Positions 45,549 to 54,710 of a stretch of 64,000 nucleotides of DNA are shown piece after piece. Origin of the DNA: Enterobacter vonholyi. Lineage in GTDB: Bacteria; Pseudomonadota; Gammaproteobacteria; Enterobacterales; Enterobacteriaceae. The notes below the pieces were generated by a model. The model did no database searches. It was not told the DNA's origin and saw only the letters and a list, made by a program, of their open reading frames with translations. Every line of letters starts with the position of its first letter. Position 1 is the first letter of the stretch. Position numbers and translations under genes: made by a program. The DNA is taken from NCBI RefSeq assembly GCF_008364555.1, contig NZ_VTUC01000010.1:62001-126000 (forward strand). The letters are read 5' to 3'.

Positions 45549-46970
45549 TTAAACAATCTGCAGCGAGCCCTGACGGAACTTACGCTGGTAAACCACGGTG
45601 GTCAGCGCCATTGGGACGATAATGGCGATGGCCATTGCCAGGGCGAACACCTGCCAGTAAGCGGGCTGGATGGAGAGGATGCCCGGCAGGCCGCCGACGC
45701 CAATCCCGTTTGCCATTACGCCGTTCAGTCCGCACACCAGGCCAGCCAGACCGGAACCGATCATCGCGCAGAGCATCGGGAAGCGGTATTTCAGGTTGAT
45801 ACCGTACATCGCCGGTTCGGTGACGCCGAGGTAGGCGGAGATGGCCGCCGGAACGGAGATCTCGCGTTCGTTGTGCTTGCGGCTGACGATAATGATGCCG
45901 GTCACCGCTGACGCCTGAGCAATGTTAGACAGGGCGATAATCGGCCAGACCGGTGTGCCGCCGAGGCTCTGGATCATCTGCATATCAATGGCTAGCGTGG
46001 TCTGATGCACGCCGGTGATCACCAGCGGGGCGTACAGGAAGCCAAACAGCGCGGCACCGATTGGCGCGAAGCTGCCGGTCATCAGGTGACGCACCGCGAA
46101 GGCCACGCCGTCGCCAATCATGCGGCCAAACGGACCGATAAAGGCGTGCGCCAGAAACACCGCCAGGATCAGCGAGCAGACCGGCACCACCACCAGATAG
46201 AGGTAATCCGGCACGATGCGTTTCAGGCGCGTTTCAATAAAGCCCAGCGCTAGACCCGCCAGCAGGGCCGGAATGACCTGAGCCTGATAGCCCACTTTGG
46301 CGATGGTAAACAGGCCGAAGTTCCACACCTCAGGCACCTGCTGACCAAGTAAGTAAGCGTTCATTAACTGTGGAGAGACCAGCGTGACGCCCAGCACGAT
46401 TCCGAGAATCGGCGTGCCGCCCATTTTACGCACCGCGGACCAGCAAATCCCGACCGGCAGATAGAAGAAGATCGCCTCGCCAATCAGCCACAGGAAATCG
46501 TAAACGGTTTTCAGCGCCGGATACATCTGCGCCAGGGTTTTACCGTCGCTCATCGGCACATCGCCGATGACGTTACGGAAGCCTAAGATCAAGCCTCCGC
46601 TGATCAGCGCGGGCAGCAGCGGGAAGAAAATTTCCGCGAAGTGGGAAATCAGCTGCTCGTGCCACTTCATGTTCTGGCGCGCGGCCTTCTTCGCCTGCTC
46701 TTTATCGGCGGAGGAGTGCCCGGTTGTCGCCAGCAGAGCCTGATAGTAATCGCCCACTTCGGTACCAATCACGACCTGGAACTGACCGGCGTTGGTGAAG
46801 CAGCCTTTGACCATGGAAAGTTCTTCAATGGCCTTCGGGTTGGCTTTGGCCGGATCGTTCAGCACGAAGCGCAGGCGGGTAATGCAATGGCTGACGGTGG
46901 CGATGTTTTCGCGGCCGCCGACCAGGACGATCAGCCGATCGATATCTGCTTGTTTGACTTTACTCATCAT
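45549..46970 (-). CDS. treB: trehalose-specific PTS EIIBC component TreB
   Basis: This 473-residue membrane protein imports and phosphorylates trehalose. The N-terminal EIIB domain carries the phospho-cysteine Cys29 (VSHCITRLRF), and the EIIC domain (about residues 105-465) has about ten membrane segments. There is no EIIA domain, so it uses the glucose EIIA (Crr) as in E. coli. It is under TreR control: the operator lies 75 bp upstream. Confidence 0.95.
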   Translation of the reverse strand: MMSKVKQADIDRLIVLVGGRENIATVSHCITRLRFVLNDPAKANPKAIEELSMVKGCFTNAGQFQVVIGTEVGDYYQALLATTGHSSADKEQAKKAARQNMKWHEQLISHFAEIFFPLLPALISGGLILGFRNVIGDVPMSDGKTLAQMYPALKTVYDFLWLIGEAIFFYLPVGICWSAVRKMGGTPILGIVLGVTLVSPQLMNAYLLGQQVPEVWNFGLFTIAKVGYQAQVIPALLAGLALGFIETRLKRIVPDYLYLVVVPVCSLILAVFLAHAFIGPFGRMIGDGVAFAVRHLMTGSFAPIGAALFGFLYAPLVITGVHQTTLAIDMQMIQSLGGTPVWPIIALSNIAQASAVTGIIIVSRKHNEREISVPAAISAYLGVTEPAMYGINLKYRFPMLCAMIGSGLAGLVCGLNGVMANGIGVGGLPGILSIQPAYWQVFALAMAIAIIVPMALTTVVYQRKFRQGSLQIV

Positions 46971-47044
46971 GAAACCTCATGACAGATGGTGAGGGGGGGA
47001 ATGACCTGAGCGCAAGCCTACTCCTTCAGCGTGACGGCGAAAAT

Positions 47045-47056
47045 GGGAACGTTCCC
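47045..47056. promoter_or_regulatory. TreR operator upstream of treBC
   Basis: GGGAACGTTCCC is a perfect 12-bp palindrome, the expected TreR target, between treR and treB. A TGTGATC half-site on the minus strand nearby (around 47070) could be part of a CRP site but lacks a good partner. Confidence 0.8.
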
Positions 47057-47095
47057 GAAATCGGGCGAAGATCACAATAATCTGTTTTATGGCGA

Positions 47096-48043
47096 TTACG
47101 AAAGGTGAGCGGGAATGACGATCTGACGCGGCTCAGCGCGCCCGTTTATCTGCTCGATCAGCTGCGCGGCGGCCTGTCTGCCGGATTCGGCGTAGCCCGG
47201 GTCGACGGTGATGATCTCCGGGTGCAGGAACTTCATCAGCGGCGTGCTGCCGACGCTCGCCACCTGCAGGTTATCGATACGCTGCTCCTGCAGATATTTG
47301 CTGGCACCCAGTGCAAGGGTATCCGTGGCGCACACCAGCGCGGTGGTCTGCGGCGTCAGTACGCTGGCGACCTGCTCGTAGCCCTGCTTCATGCCCAGAC
47401 CCGGCAGGGAGGCCACGGCGGAAAGATTGTGCTTTTTGCAAAAGGCCAGGTAGGCCTCATGACGACGCTTGCCGGTGGTGACGTCCGCGTGCGGGACGCC
47501 GAGGAAGCTGATGTGGCGATGGCCTTCGTCAAACAGGCGCTGCATCAGGGTGATAATCGCGCCCTCGTCGTCATAGCAGACGGAGGCAAACCCGTGGGCA
47601 TCGCGTGCCAGCAGAACCAGCGACGGCTGCCAGGGTTTTAGCATCTCGTCTTTGATGCCGGTAAAGCCGAACAGCACCACGCCGTCAATGTTGCGCCGCT
47701 GGAGCATGCCCAGATGCTCTTCCACCAGCTGTGGCGAGAACTGGCTCTCCATCATGATCGGATCATATCCCTGCTCGTAGAAGGCGGGCAGCATCGTCTG
47801 CACGGCGAGGTTTTCAGACAGAGAGTCCAGACGCGAGACAATGATGGCGACGACTTTGTCACTCTGCCCGCGCATGGCGCGCGCGGAGCGGGAAGGGGAA
47901 AAACCGTGCTGATTCATAACCGCCTCGACGCGCTCGCGGGTGCGTTCGCTGACGCCGCTTTCGTTATTCAGCACGCGTGAGACGGTCGATTTCCCCACGC
48001 CGCTTAAACGCGCGATGTCTTTAATCGTAAGACGGTTCTGCAT
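47096..48043 (-). CDS. treR: trehalose operon repressor TreR
   Basis: This 315-residue LacI-family repressor has an N-terminal helix-turn-helix (LTIKDIARLSGVGKSTVSRV, residues 5-24), a hinge and a C-terminal sugar-binding core. It represses treBC, is induced by trehalose 6-phosphate and is counteracted by trehalose. The ATG at 48041-48043 (MQNRLTIKDIA) with upstream AGGGAA is preferred over a 43-codon longer reading that runs into the mgtA promoter region. Confidence 0.95.
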   Translation of the reverse strand: MQNRLTIKDIARLSGVGKSTVSRVLNNESGVSERTRERVEAVMNQHGFSPSRSARAMRGQSDKVVAIIVSRLDSLSENLAVQTMLPAFYEQGYDPIMMESQFSPQLVEEHLGMLQRRNIDGVVLFGFTGIKDEMLKPWQPSLVLLARDAHGFASVCYDDEGAIITLMQRLFDEGHRHISFLGVPHADVTTGKRRHEAYLAFCKKHNLSAVASLPGLGMKQGYEQVASVLTPQTTALVCATDTLALGASKYLQEQRIDNLQVASVGSTPLMKFLHPEIITVDPGYAESGRQAAAQLIEQINGRAEPRQIVIPAHLS

Positions 48044-48120
48044 GCTGTATTCCCTGTAACAACGACGATGTAGTGAATTGAGCCTAATGCTATAGCGCGA
48101 TTTCGCTATGGGCAAAGTCT

Positions 48121-48155
48121 GGTTTACTTTCGGTTTATTTGCAGGGGGGTATAAT
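48121..48155 (+). promoter_or_regulatory. PhoP-dependent mgtA promoter
   Basis: GGTTTA (48121-48126), 5 bp, GGTTTA (48132-48137) is an exact PhoP box. It is followed 12 bp later by TATAAT (48150-48155), the canonical spacing for direct PhoP activation. Transcription should start near 48162. Confidence 0.92.
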
Positions 48156-48161
48156 ACCGCC

Positions 48162-48430
48162 CGAATCGTCATAAAGGGTATGCCTAAATCCCTGGACTAC
48201 GCGGCGACACCCTGTTTTTTACTTACCGGAGGCTTCATGGATCCCGATCCCACACCTCTCCTGAACGGGAGAATGCGTTCTTTCCGGTAAGCCAGCTTTT
48301 GCTGTCTCACCGGCGTGAGGCAGCAACGTCTTAAACGTTCCTGCTTGAAAAATTAAGTGCCTCTCAGGTACGGCTTTGCCACGCCTGAAGGAATTGCTGC
48401 ATCCGCCCTGGCGGATGCGGAGGAATGACT
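48162..48430 (+). promoter_or_regulatory. mgtA Mg2+-responsive leader RNA
   Basis: About 270 nt of untranslated leader precede mgtA, close to the roughly 264 nt of the E. coli and Salmonella leaders. It contains the MgtL peptide and several hairpins, including GCATCCGCC-CTG-GGCGGATGC (48400-48420) just before the mgtA ribosome site. In relatives, low Mg2+ or poor MgtL translation prevents Rho-dependent termination in the leader. The exact 5' end is inferred from the promoter. Confidence 0.8.
48237..48290 (+). CDS. mgtL: MgtL leader peptide
   Basis: This 17-codon ORF reads MDPDPTPLLNGRMRSFR and follows a strong CGGAGG ribosome site. The acidic-proline start (DPDPTP) corresponds to EPDPTP in E. 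coli MgtL; in that protein the stretch destabilises translating ribosomes at low Mg2+ and so allows mgtA expression. The arginine-rich end is also kept, while the middle residues differ. Normal annotation pipelines miss it because of its size. Confidence 0.9.
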   Translation: MDPDPTPLLNGRMRSFR

Positions 48431-51139
48431 ATGTTTAAAAATATCACCCGGCAGCTGCAGGCCCTGCTGAGCCGCCACCTGCCACACCGTCTTGTTCAGC
48501 GCGACCCGCTGCCTAATGCCAAAAACATGGCGGGGGCGGCGATCCCCGCGTCCCTGACCGAACGCTGCCTGAACGTGGCGGCGATGGATGAAAACGAAGT
48601 CTGGAGGGCCTTTGGCGGACATCCGGAAGGGCTGAACGCGGCAGAAGTGGAAAAAATCCGCGCCGTGCATGGCGATAACCAGATCCCGGCGCAAAAGCCG
48701 TCTCCGTGGTGGGTGCATCTGTGGCTCTGCTACCGCAACCCGTTCAACCTGCTGCTGACCGTGCTCGGCCTCATCTCCTACGCGACGGAAGATCTGTTTG
48801 CCGCAGGCGTCATTGCCCTGATGGTGGGTATCTCCACGCTGCTGAACTTTATTCAGGAGGCGCGCTCCACCAAAGCGGCGGACGCCCTGAAGGCGATGGT
48901 CAGCAACACCGCGACCGTCTCGCGGGTGATTAACGATCTCGGCGAAAACGCCTGGGTGGAGCTGCCGATCGACCAGCTGGTGCCGGGCGATCTGGTGAAG
49001 CTGGCCGCGGGTGACATGATCCCGGCGGATTTACGCATCATCCAGGCGCGCGATCTGTTCGTCGCGCAGGCCTCCCTTACCGGGGAATCCCTGCCCGTTG
49101 AAAAGGTGGCGCGCAGCCGCGACCCGCAGCAGATGAATCCGCTCGAGTGCGACACCCTGTGCTTTATGGGCACCACGGTGGTCAGCGGTACGGCGCAGGC
49201 GATTGTCACCGCTACCGGGGGCAACACCTGGTTTGGTCAGCTTGCCGGACGCGTCAGCGAGCAGGAGAGCGAGCCGAATGCCTTCCAGAAAGGAATTGGC
49301 CGCGTCAGCATGCTGCTGATCCGCTTTATGATGGTGATGACGCCAATCGTGCTGCTGATCAACGGCTACACCAAAGGCGACTGGTGGGAAGCGGCGCTGT
49401 TTGCGCTCTCCGTGGCGGTCGGCTTAACGCCGGAAATGCTGCCGATGATCGTCACCTCCACGCTGGCGCGCGGGGCGGTGAAGCTCTCTAAACAGAAGGT
49501 GATCGTCAAACATCTCGACGCCATCCAGAACTTTGGCGCGATGGACATCCTTTGTACCGATAAAACCGGCACCCTGACGCAGGACAAAATCGTGCTGGAG
49601 AACCACACCGATATCTCCGGCAAAACCAGCGAGCGCGTCCTTCACAGCGCGTGGCTGAACAGCCATTATCAGACCGGGCTGAAAAACCTGCTCGACGTTG
49701 CGGTGCTGGAAGGGGTGGATGAGGAATCAGCCCGCACGCTCTCCGGCCGCTGGCAGAAGGTGGATGAGATCCCGTTCGACTTCGAGCGCCGCCGCATGTC
49801 GGTGGTGGTGAGCGAGCAGCAGGACGTCCACCAGCTGATCTGCAAAGGCGCGCTGCAGGAGATCCTCAACGTGTCTACGCAGGTTCGCTATAACGGCGAC
49901 ATCGTGCCGCTGGACGACACCATGCTGCGCCGCATCAGGCGCGTCACCGATAACCTGAACCGTCAGGGGCTGCGCGTGGTGGCGGTCGCGAGCAAGTTCC
50001 TGCCCGCGCGCGAGGGTGATTACCAGCGTATTGACGAATCCGATCTGATCCTCGAGGGTTACATCGCCTTCCTCGACCCGCCGAAAGAGACCACCGCACC
50101 GGCGCTGAAGGCGCTGAAGGCGAGCGGTATTACCGTCAAAATTCTCACCGGCGACAGCGAGCTGGTGGCGGCTAAAGTGTGCCATGAAGTGGGGCTGGAC
50201 GCAGGCGACGTGGTGGTGGGGAGCGATATTGAACATCTCTCTGATGAAGAGCTGGCGAAGCTTGCCCAGCGTACCACGCTGTTTGCCCGCCTGACGCCGA
50301 TGCACAAAGAGCGCATCGTCACCCTGCTCAAGCGCGAAGGGCACGTGGTGGGCTTTATGGGCGACGGCATTAACGACGCGCCCGCGCTGCGTGCGGCGGA
50401 TATCGGTATTTCCGTCGACGGGGCGGTGGACATCGCCCGCGAAGCTGCGGATATCATTCTGCTGGAAAAGAGCCTGATGGTGCTGGAGGAGGGCGTGATT
50501 GAAGGTCGCCGTACCTTTGCCAACATGCTCAAGTACATCAAAATGACCGCCAGCTCTAACTTCGGTAACGTCTTCAGCGTGCTGGTGGCGAGCGCGTTTC
50601 TGCCGTTCCTGCCGATGCTGCCGCTGCACCTGCTGATCCAGAACCTGATGTACGACGTGTCTCAGGTGGCGATTCCGTTTGATAACGTGGACGACGAGCA
50701 GATCCAGAAGCCGCAGCACTGGAACCCGGCAGATCTTGGGCGCTTCATGCTGTTCTTTGGCCCGATCAGCTCCATCTTCGACATCCTGACCTTCTGCCTG
50801 ATGTGGTTTGTGTTCCATGCCAACACGCCGGAACATCAGACGCTGTTCCAGTCCGGCTGGTTCGTGGTAGGCCTGCTGTCGCAGACGCTAATTGTGCATA
50901 TGATCCGCACCCGCCGCATTCCGTTCATCCAGAGCCGTGCCGCGTGGCCGCTGATTGTGATGACGGGGATTGTGATGGCGCTGGGCATCGCGCTGCCGTT
51001 CTCACCGCTGGCAAGCTACCTGCAGCTGCAGGCGCTGCCGCTGAGCTACTTCCCTTGGCTGGTGGCGATCCTCGCCGGTTATATGGTGCTGACGCAGATG
51101 GTGAAAGGGTTCTATGCGCGTCGGTATGGGTGGCAGTAA
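48431..51139 (+). CDS. mgtA: Mg2+-importing P-type ATPase MgtA
   Basis: This 902-residue P3B-type ATPase imports Mg2+ across the inner membrane. The actuator loop (LTGES), the phosphorylation site DKTGTLT, KGALQEIL in the nucleotide domain and the hinge GDGINDAPALR are all intact, with about ten membrane helices. The ATG at 48431 was chosen because AGGA lies seven bases upstream and it aligns with E. coli; an ATG two codons earlier overlaps the ribosome site. It is controlled by PhoP and the leader RNA. Confidence 0.95.
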   Translation: MFKNITRQLQALLSRHLPHRLVQRDPLPNAKNMAGAAIPASLTERCLNVAAMDENEVWRAFGGHPEGLNAAEVEKIRAVHGDNQIPAQKPSPWWVHLWLCYRNPFNLLLTVLGLISYATEDLFAAGVIALMVGISTLLNFIQEARSTKAADALKAMVSNTATVSRVINDLGENAWVELPIDQLVPGDLVKLAAGDMIPADLRIIQARDLFVAQASLTGESLPVEKVARSRDPQQMNPLECDTLCFMGTTVVSGTAQAIVTATGGNTWFGQLAGRVSEQESEPNAFQKGIGRVSMLLIRFMMVMTPIVLLINGYTKGDWWEAALFALSVAVGLTPEMLPMIVTSTLARGAVKLSKQKVIVKHLDAIQNFGAMDILCTDKTGTLTQDKIVLENHTDISGKTSERVLHSAWLNSHYQTGLKNLLDVAVLEGVDEESARTLSGRWQKVDEIPFDFERRRMSVVVSEQQDVHQLICKGALQEILNVSTQVRYNGDIVPLDDTMLRRIRRVTDNLNRQGLRVVAVASKFLPAREGDYQRIDESDLILEGYIAFLDPPKETTAPALKALKASGITVKILTGDSELVAAKVCHEVGLDAGDVVVGSDIEHLSDEELAKLAQRTTLFARLTPMHKERIVTLLKREGHVVGFMGDGINDAPALRAADIGISVDGAVDIAREAADIILLEKSLMVLEEGVIEGRRTFANMLKYIKMTASSNFGNVFSVLVASAFLPFLPMLPLHLLIQNLMYDVSQVAIPFDNVDDEQIQKPQHWNPADLGRFMLFFGPISSIFDILTFCLMWFVFHANTPEHQTLFQSGWFVVGLLSQTLIVHMIRTRRIPFIQSRAAWPLIVMTGIVMALGIALPFSPLASYLQLQALPLSYFPWLVAILAGYMVLTQMVKGFYARRYGWQ

Positions 51140-51147
51140 GTTATGTT

Positions 51148-51222
51148 TGCCGGGTGGCGGCTTCGCCTTACCCGGCCTACTCCCGAAACGTAGGCCCGGT
51201 AAGCGCAGCGCCACCGGGCAAT
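51148..51222. repeat. BIME (inverted REP pair) after mgtA
   Basis: GCCGGGTGGCGGCTTCGCCTTACCCGGC plus an inverted copy ending GCGCAGCGCCACCGGGC, very like the pairs at 131-202 and 41247-41322. It lies 9 bp after the mgtA stop. Confidence 0.85.
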
Positions 51223-51341
51223 AGCTTTCCTCCCAAATTCAATAACCTGTGATCTCCGTCGGCGCATTCGCTTGACGACAAATTGAGCGCATGTTAACAG
51301 AATGTTTTGCCTTTATTTGGCCCGTCAGATAAGGAACATTC

Positions 51342-53726
51342 ATGTTACGGTACAGTCTCTTAACCGCCGGGCTGATGCTCGGCGCCTCTGCCTTTGCCGC
51401 CCCGGCAGGGGATCTCCCTTTAATGCCCTGGCCTGCCAAGGTCGAACGCCCGACGACTCAGGGCGCGCTGGTGCTCAGCAACAACGTATCCATTAGCGTC
51501 AGCGGGGACGATCTCGGTGACGCCGTCAACCGCCTGCGCCAGCGCATCGCCCTGCAAACCGGCTGGACGCTGCAGCCTCAGGCTGAAAAGCCAGACAAAC
51601 CAACTATCCGCATCGCGATTGCCAAAAAGGTCAAGCCGCAGCCGCTGCCGGACAGCGATGAAACCTATAAGCTCACGGTGGACGCCAGCGGGGTGAATAT
51701 CTCCGCCAACACCCGCTTCGGCGCGCTGCGCGCCATGGAAACCCTGCTCCAGCTGATGCAGAACGGGGCGGAAAACACCTCGATCCCGTGGGTTACCATT
51801 GAAGATTCGCCGCGCTTCCCGTGGCGCGGGCTGCTGCTCGATTCGGCACGTCACTTTATCCCGCTGCCGGATATCAAACGCCAGATCGACGGCATGGCTG
51901 CGGCGAAGCTCAACGTGCTGCACTGGCACTTAACCGACGACCAGGGCTGGCGCTTCAGCTCGAAGCGCTACCCTAAGCTGACGCAGCTTGCCAGCGACGG
52001 GCTGTTCTACACGCCTGAGCTGATGCGTGAGGTGGTGCGTTACGCCGCCGAACGCGGTATCCGCGTGGTGCCGGAGATCGATATGCCGGGCCACGCCTCG
52101 GCGATTGCCGTGGCCTACCCGGAGCTGATGAGCGCCCCGGGGCCGTACGCCATGGAGCGCCACTGGGGCGTGCTGAAGCCGGTTCTCGATCCCACCAAAG
52201 ACGCAACTTACGCTTTTGCCGACGCGATGGTCAGCGAACTGGCGGCGATCTTCCCCGATCCGTATCTGCACATCGGCGGTGATGAGGTGGACGATAGCCA
52301 GTGGAAAGCGAACCCGGCCATCCAGCAGTTTATGCGCGACAACAGGCTGGCGGACAGCCACGCGCTGCAGGCTTACTTCAACCGCAGGCTGGAAACGATC
52401 CTCGAGAAGCATCGCCGCCAGATGGTCGGCTGGGATGAGATCTACCATCCCGATCTGCCGAAAAGCATTCTGATCCAGTCCTGGCAGGGTCAGGACGCGC
52501 TGGGGCAGGTGGCGCAGAACGGCTACAAGGGCATTCTCTCCACCGGTTTCTATCTCGACCAGCCCCAGTCCACCGCCTATCACTACCGCAACGAAATTGT
52601 CCCGCAGGGGCTGAACGGCGTGGATGTGATTGCCGACACCGACAGCGTCCAGAGCTGGGCCTTTTCCATGCCGCGCCTGAAGGGCAAGCCGGTGGAGGGG
52701 AGCTTCACGCTGGTGAAAGGGGATGCCGGCTGGCGCGGGTTTATTGATTTTGCCGGGAAATCCCGCCGCGCGGTGCAGAACATCGAATGGCGCGATGATA
52801 GCCAGGTCACATTTACCGTTGATACGTGGATGGGCGAAACGCGCCCTGTCGTCACCGTCGATAACGACAAACTCGCCGGTTATTTCCTTGTCGGGAATAC
52901 GCGCTACCCAATCAGCGGCACGCGTCTGGACGAGGTGCCGAAAGGCATTCCGCCGGTCGTGCCGGACGCGGCGAACCAGGCCAACCTGCTCGGCGGTGAA
53001 GCCGCGCTGTGGGCGGAAAACGTGGTGGCGCCAGTGCTGGATATTCGCCTGTGGCCGCGCACCTTCGCGGTGGCAGAGCGGCTGTGGTCCGCGCAGGACG
53101 TCAACGACGTCGATAACATGTACACCCGCCTGCAGGCGATGGACAGCTGGTCGACGGTGTCGGTTGGGCTGCAGCAGCATACCCAGCAGCAGGTGCAGTT
53201 CACGCGCCTTGCCGGTAATGCCGACACGCTGCCGCTGCAGATCCTCGCTCAGGCGGTAGAGCCCGCGCAGTATTACACCCGCCAGCACCTGAAGTTCCAG
53301 GCGGGAAATTATCATCAGTTCGAGCCGCTCAACCGCTTCGCCGATGCGCTGAACGCCGAAAGCGCCACCGTGCGCCAGATGCACAAATGGGCGGACCGTC
53401 TGGTGAGCGATGCGGAAGATACGGAAAGCGCCGACGCCCTGCGCCACGTGTTTAACCGCTGGCAGAGCAACACCAGCGACGCGCTGGCGTTAAGCGAAAA
53501 CAGCTATCAGCTCAAGGCGATGAAGCCGGTGATCCAGGAGGTGGATAAGCTGGCCACGATTGGCCTGAGGCTGACGGATCTGGTGGCGCGCCAGGGGACG
53601 CTGGATGATAAAGAGATCGCGTCGATTCAGAGCGAGCTGGATAACGCGGCGAAGGTGCAGGACGAGGTGGTGATTGCGGCGGTATATCCGCTGGAGACGC
53701 TGCTCAGGGCGACGCGGAATCAGTAG
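51342..53726 (+). CDS. periplasmic GH20 beta-N-acetylhexosaminidase (chitobiase-like)
   Basis: This 794-residue glycosidase has a signal peptide (MLRYSLLTAGLMLGASAFAA), a GH20 N-terminal domain (about 25-155) and a TIM barrel with the catalytic pair Asp314-Glu315 (LHIGGDEVDDSQW). The barrel appears to be interrupted by a beta-rich insertion of about 130 residues (about 430-560) before the LLGGEAALWAE motif. A helical C-terminal region follows. It probably releases terminal GlcNAc from chitin-type oligosaccharides in the periplasm. It stands alone, with no chitin transporter nearby, and is absent from this place in K-12. AAGGAAC precedes the ATG. Confidence 0.88.
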   Translation: MLRYSLLTAGLMLGASAFAAPAGDLPLMPWPAKVERPTTQGALVLSNNVSISVSGDDLGDAVNRLRQRIALQTGWTLQPQAEKPDKPTIRIAIAKKVKPQPLPDSDETYKLTVDASGVNISANTRFGALRAMETLLQLMQNGAENTSIPWVTIEDSPRFPWRGLLLDSARHFIPLPDIKRQIDGMAAAKLNVLHWHLTDDQGWRFSSKRYPKLTQLASDGLFYTPELMREVVRYAAERGIRVVPEIDMPGHASAIAVAYPELMSAPGPYAMERHWGVLKPVLDPTKDATYAFADAMVSELAAIFPDPYLHIGGDEVDDSQWKANPAIQQFMRDNRLADSHALQAYFNRRLETILEKHRRQMVGWDEIYHPDLPKSILIQSWQGQDALGQVAQNGYKGILSTGFYLDQPQSTAYHYRNEIVPQGLNGVDVIADTDSVQSWAFSMPRLKGKPVEGSFTLVKGDAGWRGFIDFAGKSRRAVQNIEWRDDSQVTFTVDTWMGETRPVVTVDNDKLAGYFLVGNTRYPISGTRLDEVPKGIPPVVPDAANQANLLGGEAALWAENVVAPVLDIRLWPRTFAVAERLWSAQDVNDVDNMYTRLQAMDSWSTVSVGLQQHTQQQVQFTRLAGNADTLPLQILAQAVEPAQYYTRQHLKFQAGNYHQFEPLNRFADALNAESATVRQMHKWADRLVSDAEDTESADALRHVFNRWQSNTSDALALSENSYQLKAMKPVIQEVDKLATIGLRLTDLVARQGTLDDKEIASIQSELDNAAKVQDEVVIAAVYPLETLLRATRNQ

Positions 53727-53734
53727 CAAGCAAC

Positions 53735-53763
53735 AAAAAAGGCAGCCTCGGCTGCCTTTTTTA
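53735..53763. terminator. bidirectional terminator between hexosaminidase gene and ridA
   Basis: AAAAAAGGCAGCC-TC-GGCTGCCTTTTTT is symmetric, with A and T runs on either side, and serves both convergent genes. Confidence 0.9.
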
Positions 53764-53776
53764 TCGCCAAAGCGAA

Positions 53777-54163
53777 TTAGCGACGTACGGCGATCGCTTC
53801 GATTTCAATTTTCACGTCTTTTGGCAGACGGGCCACTTCCACGCAGGAGCGCGCCGGGAAGGTGGCGTTGTGCTCGGTGAAGAACGCTTCGTAGGTGGCG
53901 TTAACGGTCGCGAAATCGTTCAGATCTTTCACGAAAACGGTAGTTTTCACGATATCACCTACTTTCAGACCGGCAGATTCAACGATAGCCTGCACGTTTT
54001 CCAGCGACTGACGCGCCTGTGCCGCGACATCTTCCGGCACCGCGCCGGTTTTTGGGTTCACCGGGATCTGCCCGGAAGTGATGATCATGTTACCCAGATC
54101 AACGCCCTGAACGTAAGGGCCGATAGCCGCTGGTGCATTTTCCGTCGCGAGTACTTTGCTCAT
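53777..54163 (-). CDS. ridA: 2-iminobutanoate/2-iminopropanoate deaminase RidA
   Basis: This 128-residue YjgF-family protein hydrolyses reactive enamine/imine intermediates released by PLP enzymes such as threonine dehydratase, protecting other PLP enzymes from damage. The conserved arginine that binds the substrate carboxylate lies in FPARSCVEVARLP. It forms a trimer in the cytosol. It sits after pyrBI, as in E. coli, separated by 73 bp. Confidence 0.95.
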   Translation of the reverse strand: MSKVLATENAPAAIGPYVQGVDLGNMIITSGQIPVNPKTGAVPEDVAAQARQSLENVQAIVESAGLKVGDIVKTTVFVKDLNDFATVNATYEAFFTEHNATFPARSCVEVARLPKDVKIEIEAIAVRR

Positions 54164-54236
54164 GTTTTCTCCAGAATTACAGCGTTAAGAATGTTCCCGG
54201 CCATTATAACAGCCGGGATTTCATTACCAACCTCAA

Positions 54237-54698
54237 TTAGTTGGCCAGCACCACATAATGAGAAAACTCTTTTTCGCAGTATTTGCATTTGAGTGCGATG
54301 TCATCGGCGCGTTTTTTCACTGCAAAGCTGGAGGAAACCGGCTCAGCGTGACTGATGCAGTTGCTGTTCGGGCAGACCAGCACGCTTTCAATGCGATCCG
54401 GCAGGCTCGGGCGGGATTTACCGACCACTTCATACTCGTCGATGCGGTTGACGGTGGCGTCCGGTGCGTACAGCGACAGCTGGTTGACCTGCTCGTCGGT
54501 CAGGAAGGTATTCTCGATTTTAATCAGGTCTTTGCGGCCCATCTCGCCCGACGGTAGGTTCAGGCCGATGGTGATGCGCTGGTCGGTTTCCGTCAGTTTG
54601 AACAGCGTCAGCAGCTTAAAGCCCACCTGCGCAGGGATGTGGTCAATCACGGTGCCGCGCTTGATGGCTTCAACCTGGAGTTTGTTATCGTGTGTCAT
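54237..54698 (-). CDS. pyrI: aspartate carbamoyltransferase regulatory subunit PyrI
   Basis: This 153-residue protein is the regulatory chain that binds CTP and ATP (N-terminal allosteric domain, starting [17 protein letters not shown]) and contacts PyrB through a zinc domain. Four zinc cysteines are visible in CPNSNC and CKYCE. It lies 12 bp after pyrB in the pyrLBI operon and should be made in equal amount with it. Confidence 0.96.
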   Translation of the reverse strand: MTHDNKLQVEAIKRGTVIDHIPAQVGFKLLTLFKLTETDQRITIGLNLPSGEMGRKDLIKIENTFLTDEQVNQLSLYAPDATVNRIDEYEVVGKSRPSLPDRIESVLVCPNSNCISHAEPVSSSFAVKKRADDIALKCKYCEKEFSHYVVLAN

Positions 54699-54710
54699 GG
54701 TCGTTTCCCC

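Noticed and set aside
44382-45911. 509-codon open frame antisense to treC and the end of treB
   Set aside because: It spans parts of two conserved genes on the other strand, with shadow-frame composition.
51930-53447. 505-codon open frame antisense to the GH20 hexosaminidase
   Set aside because: Mirror frame of a conserved gene with no supporting features.
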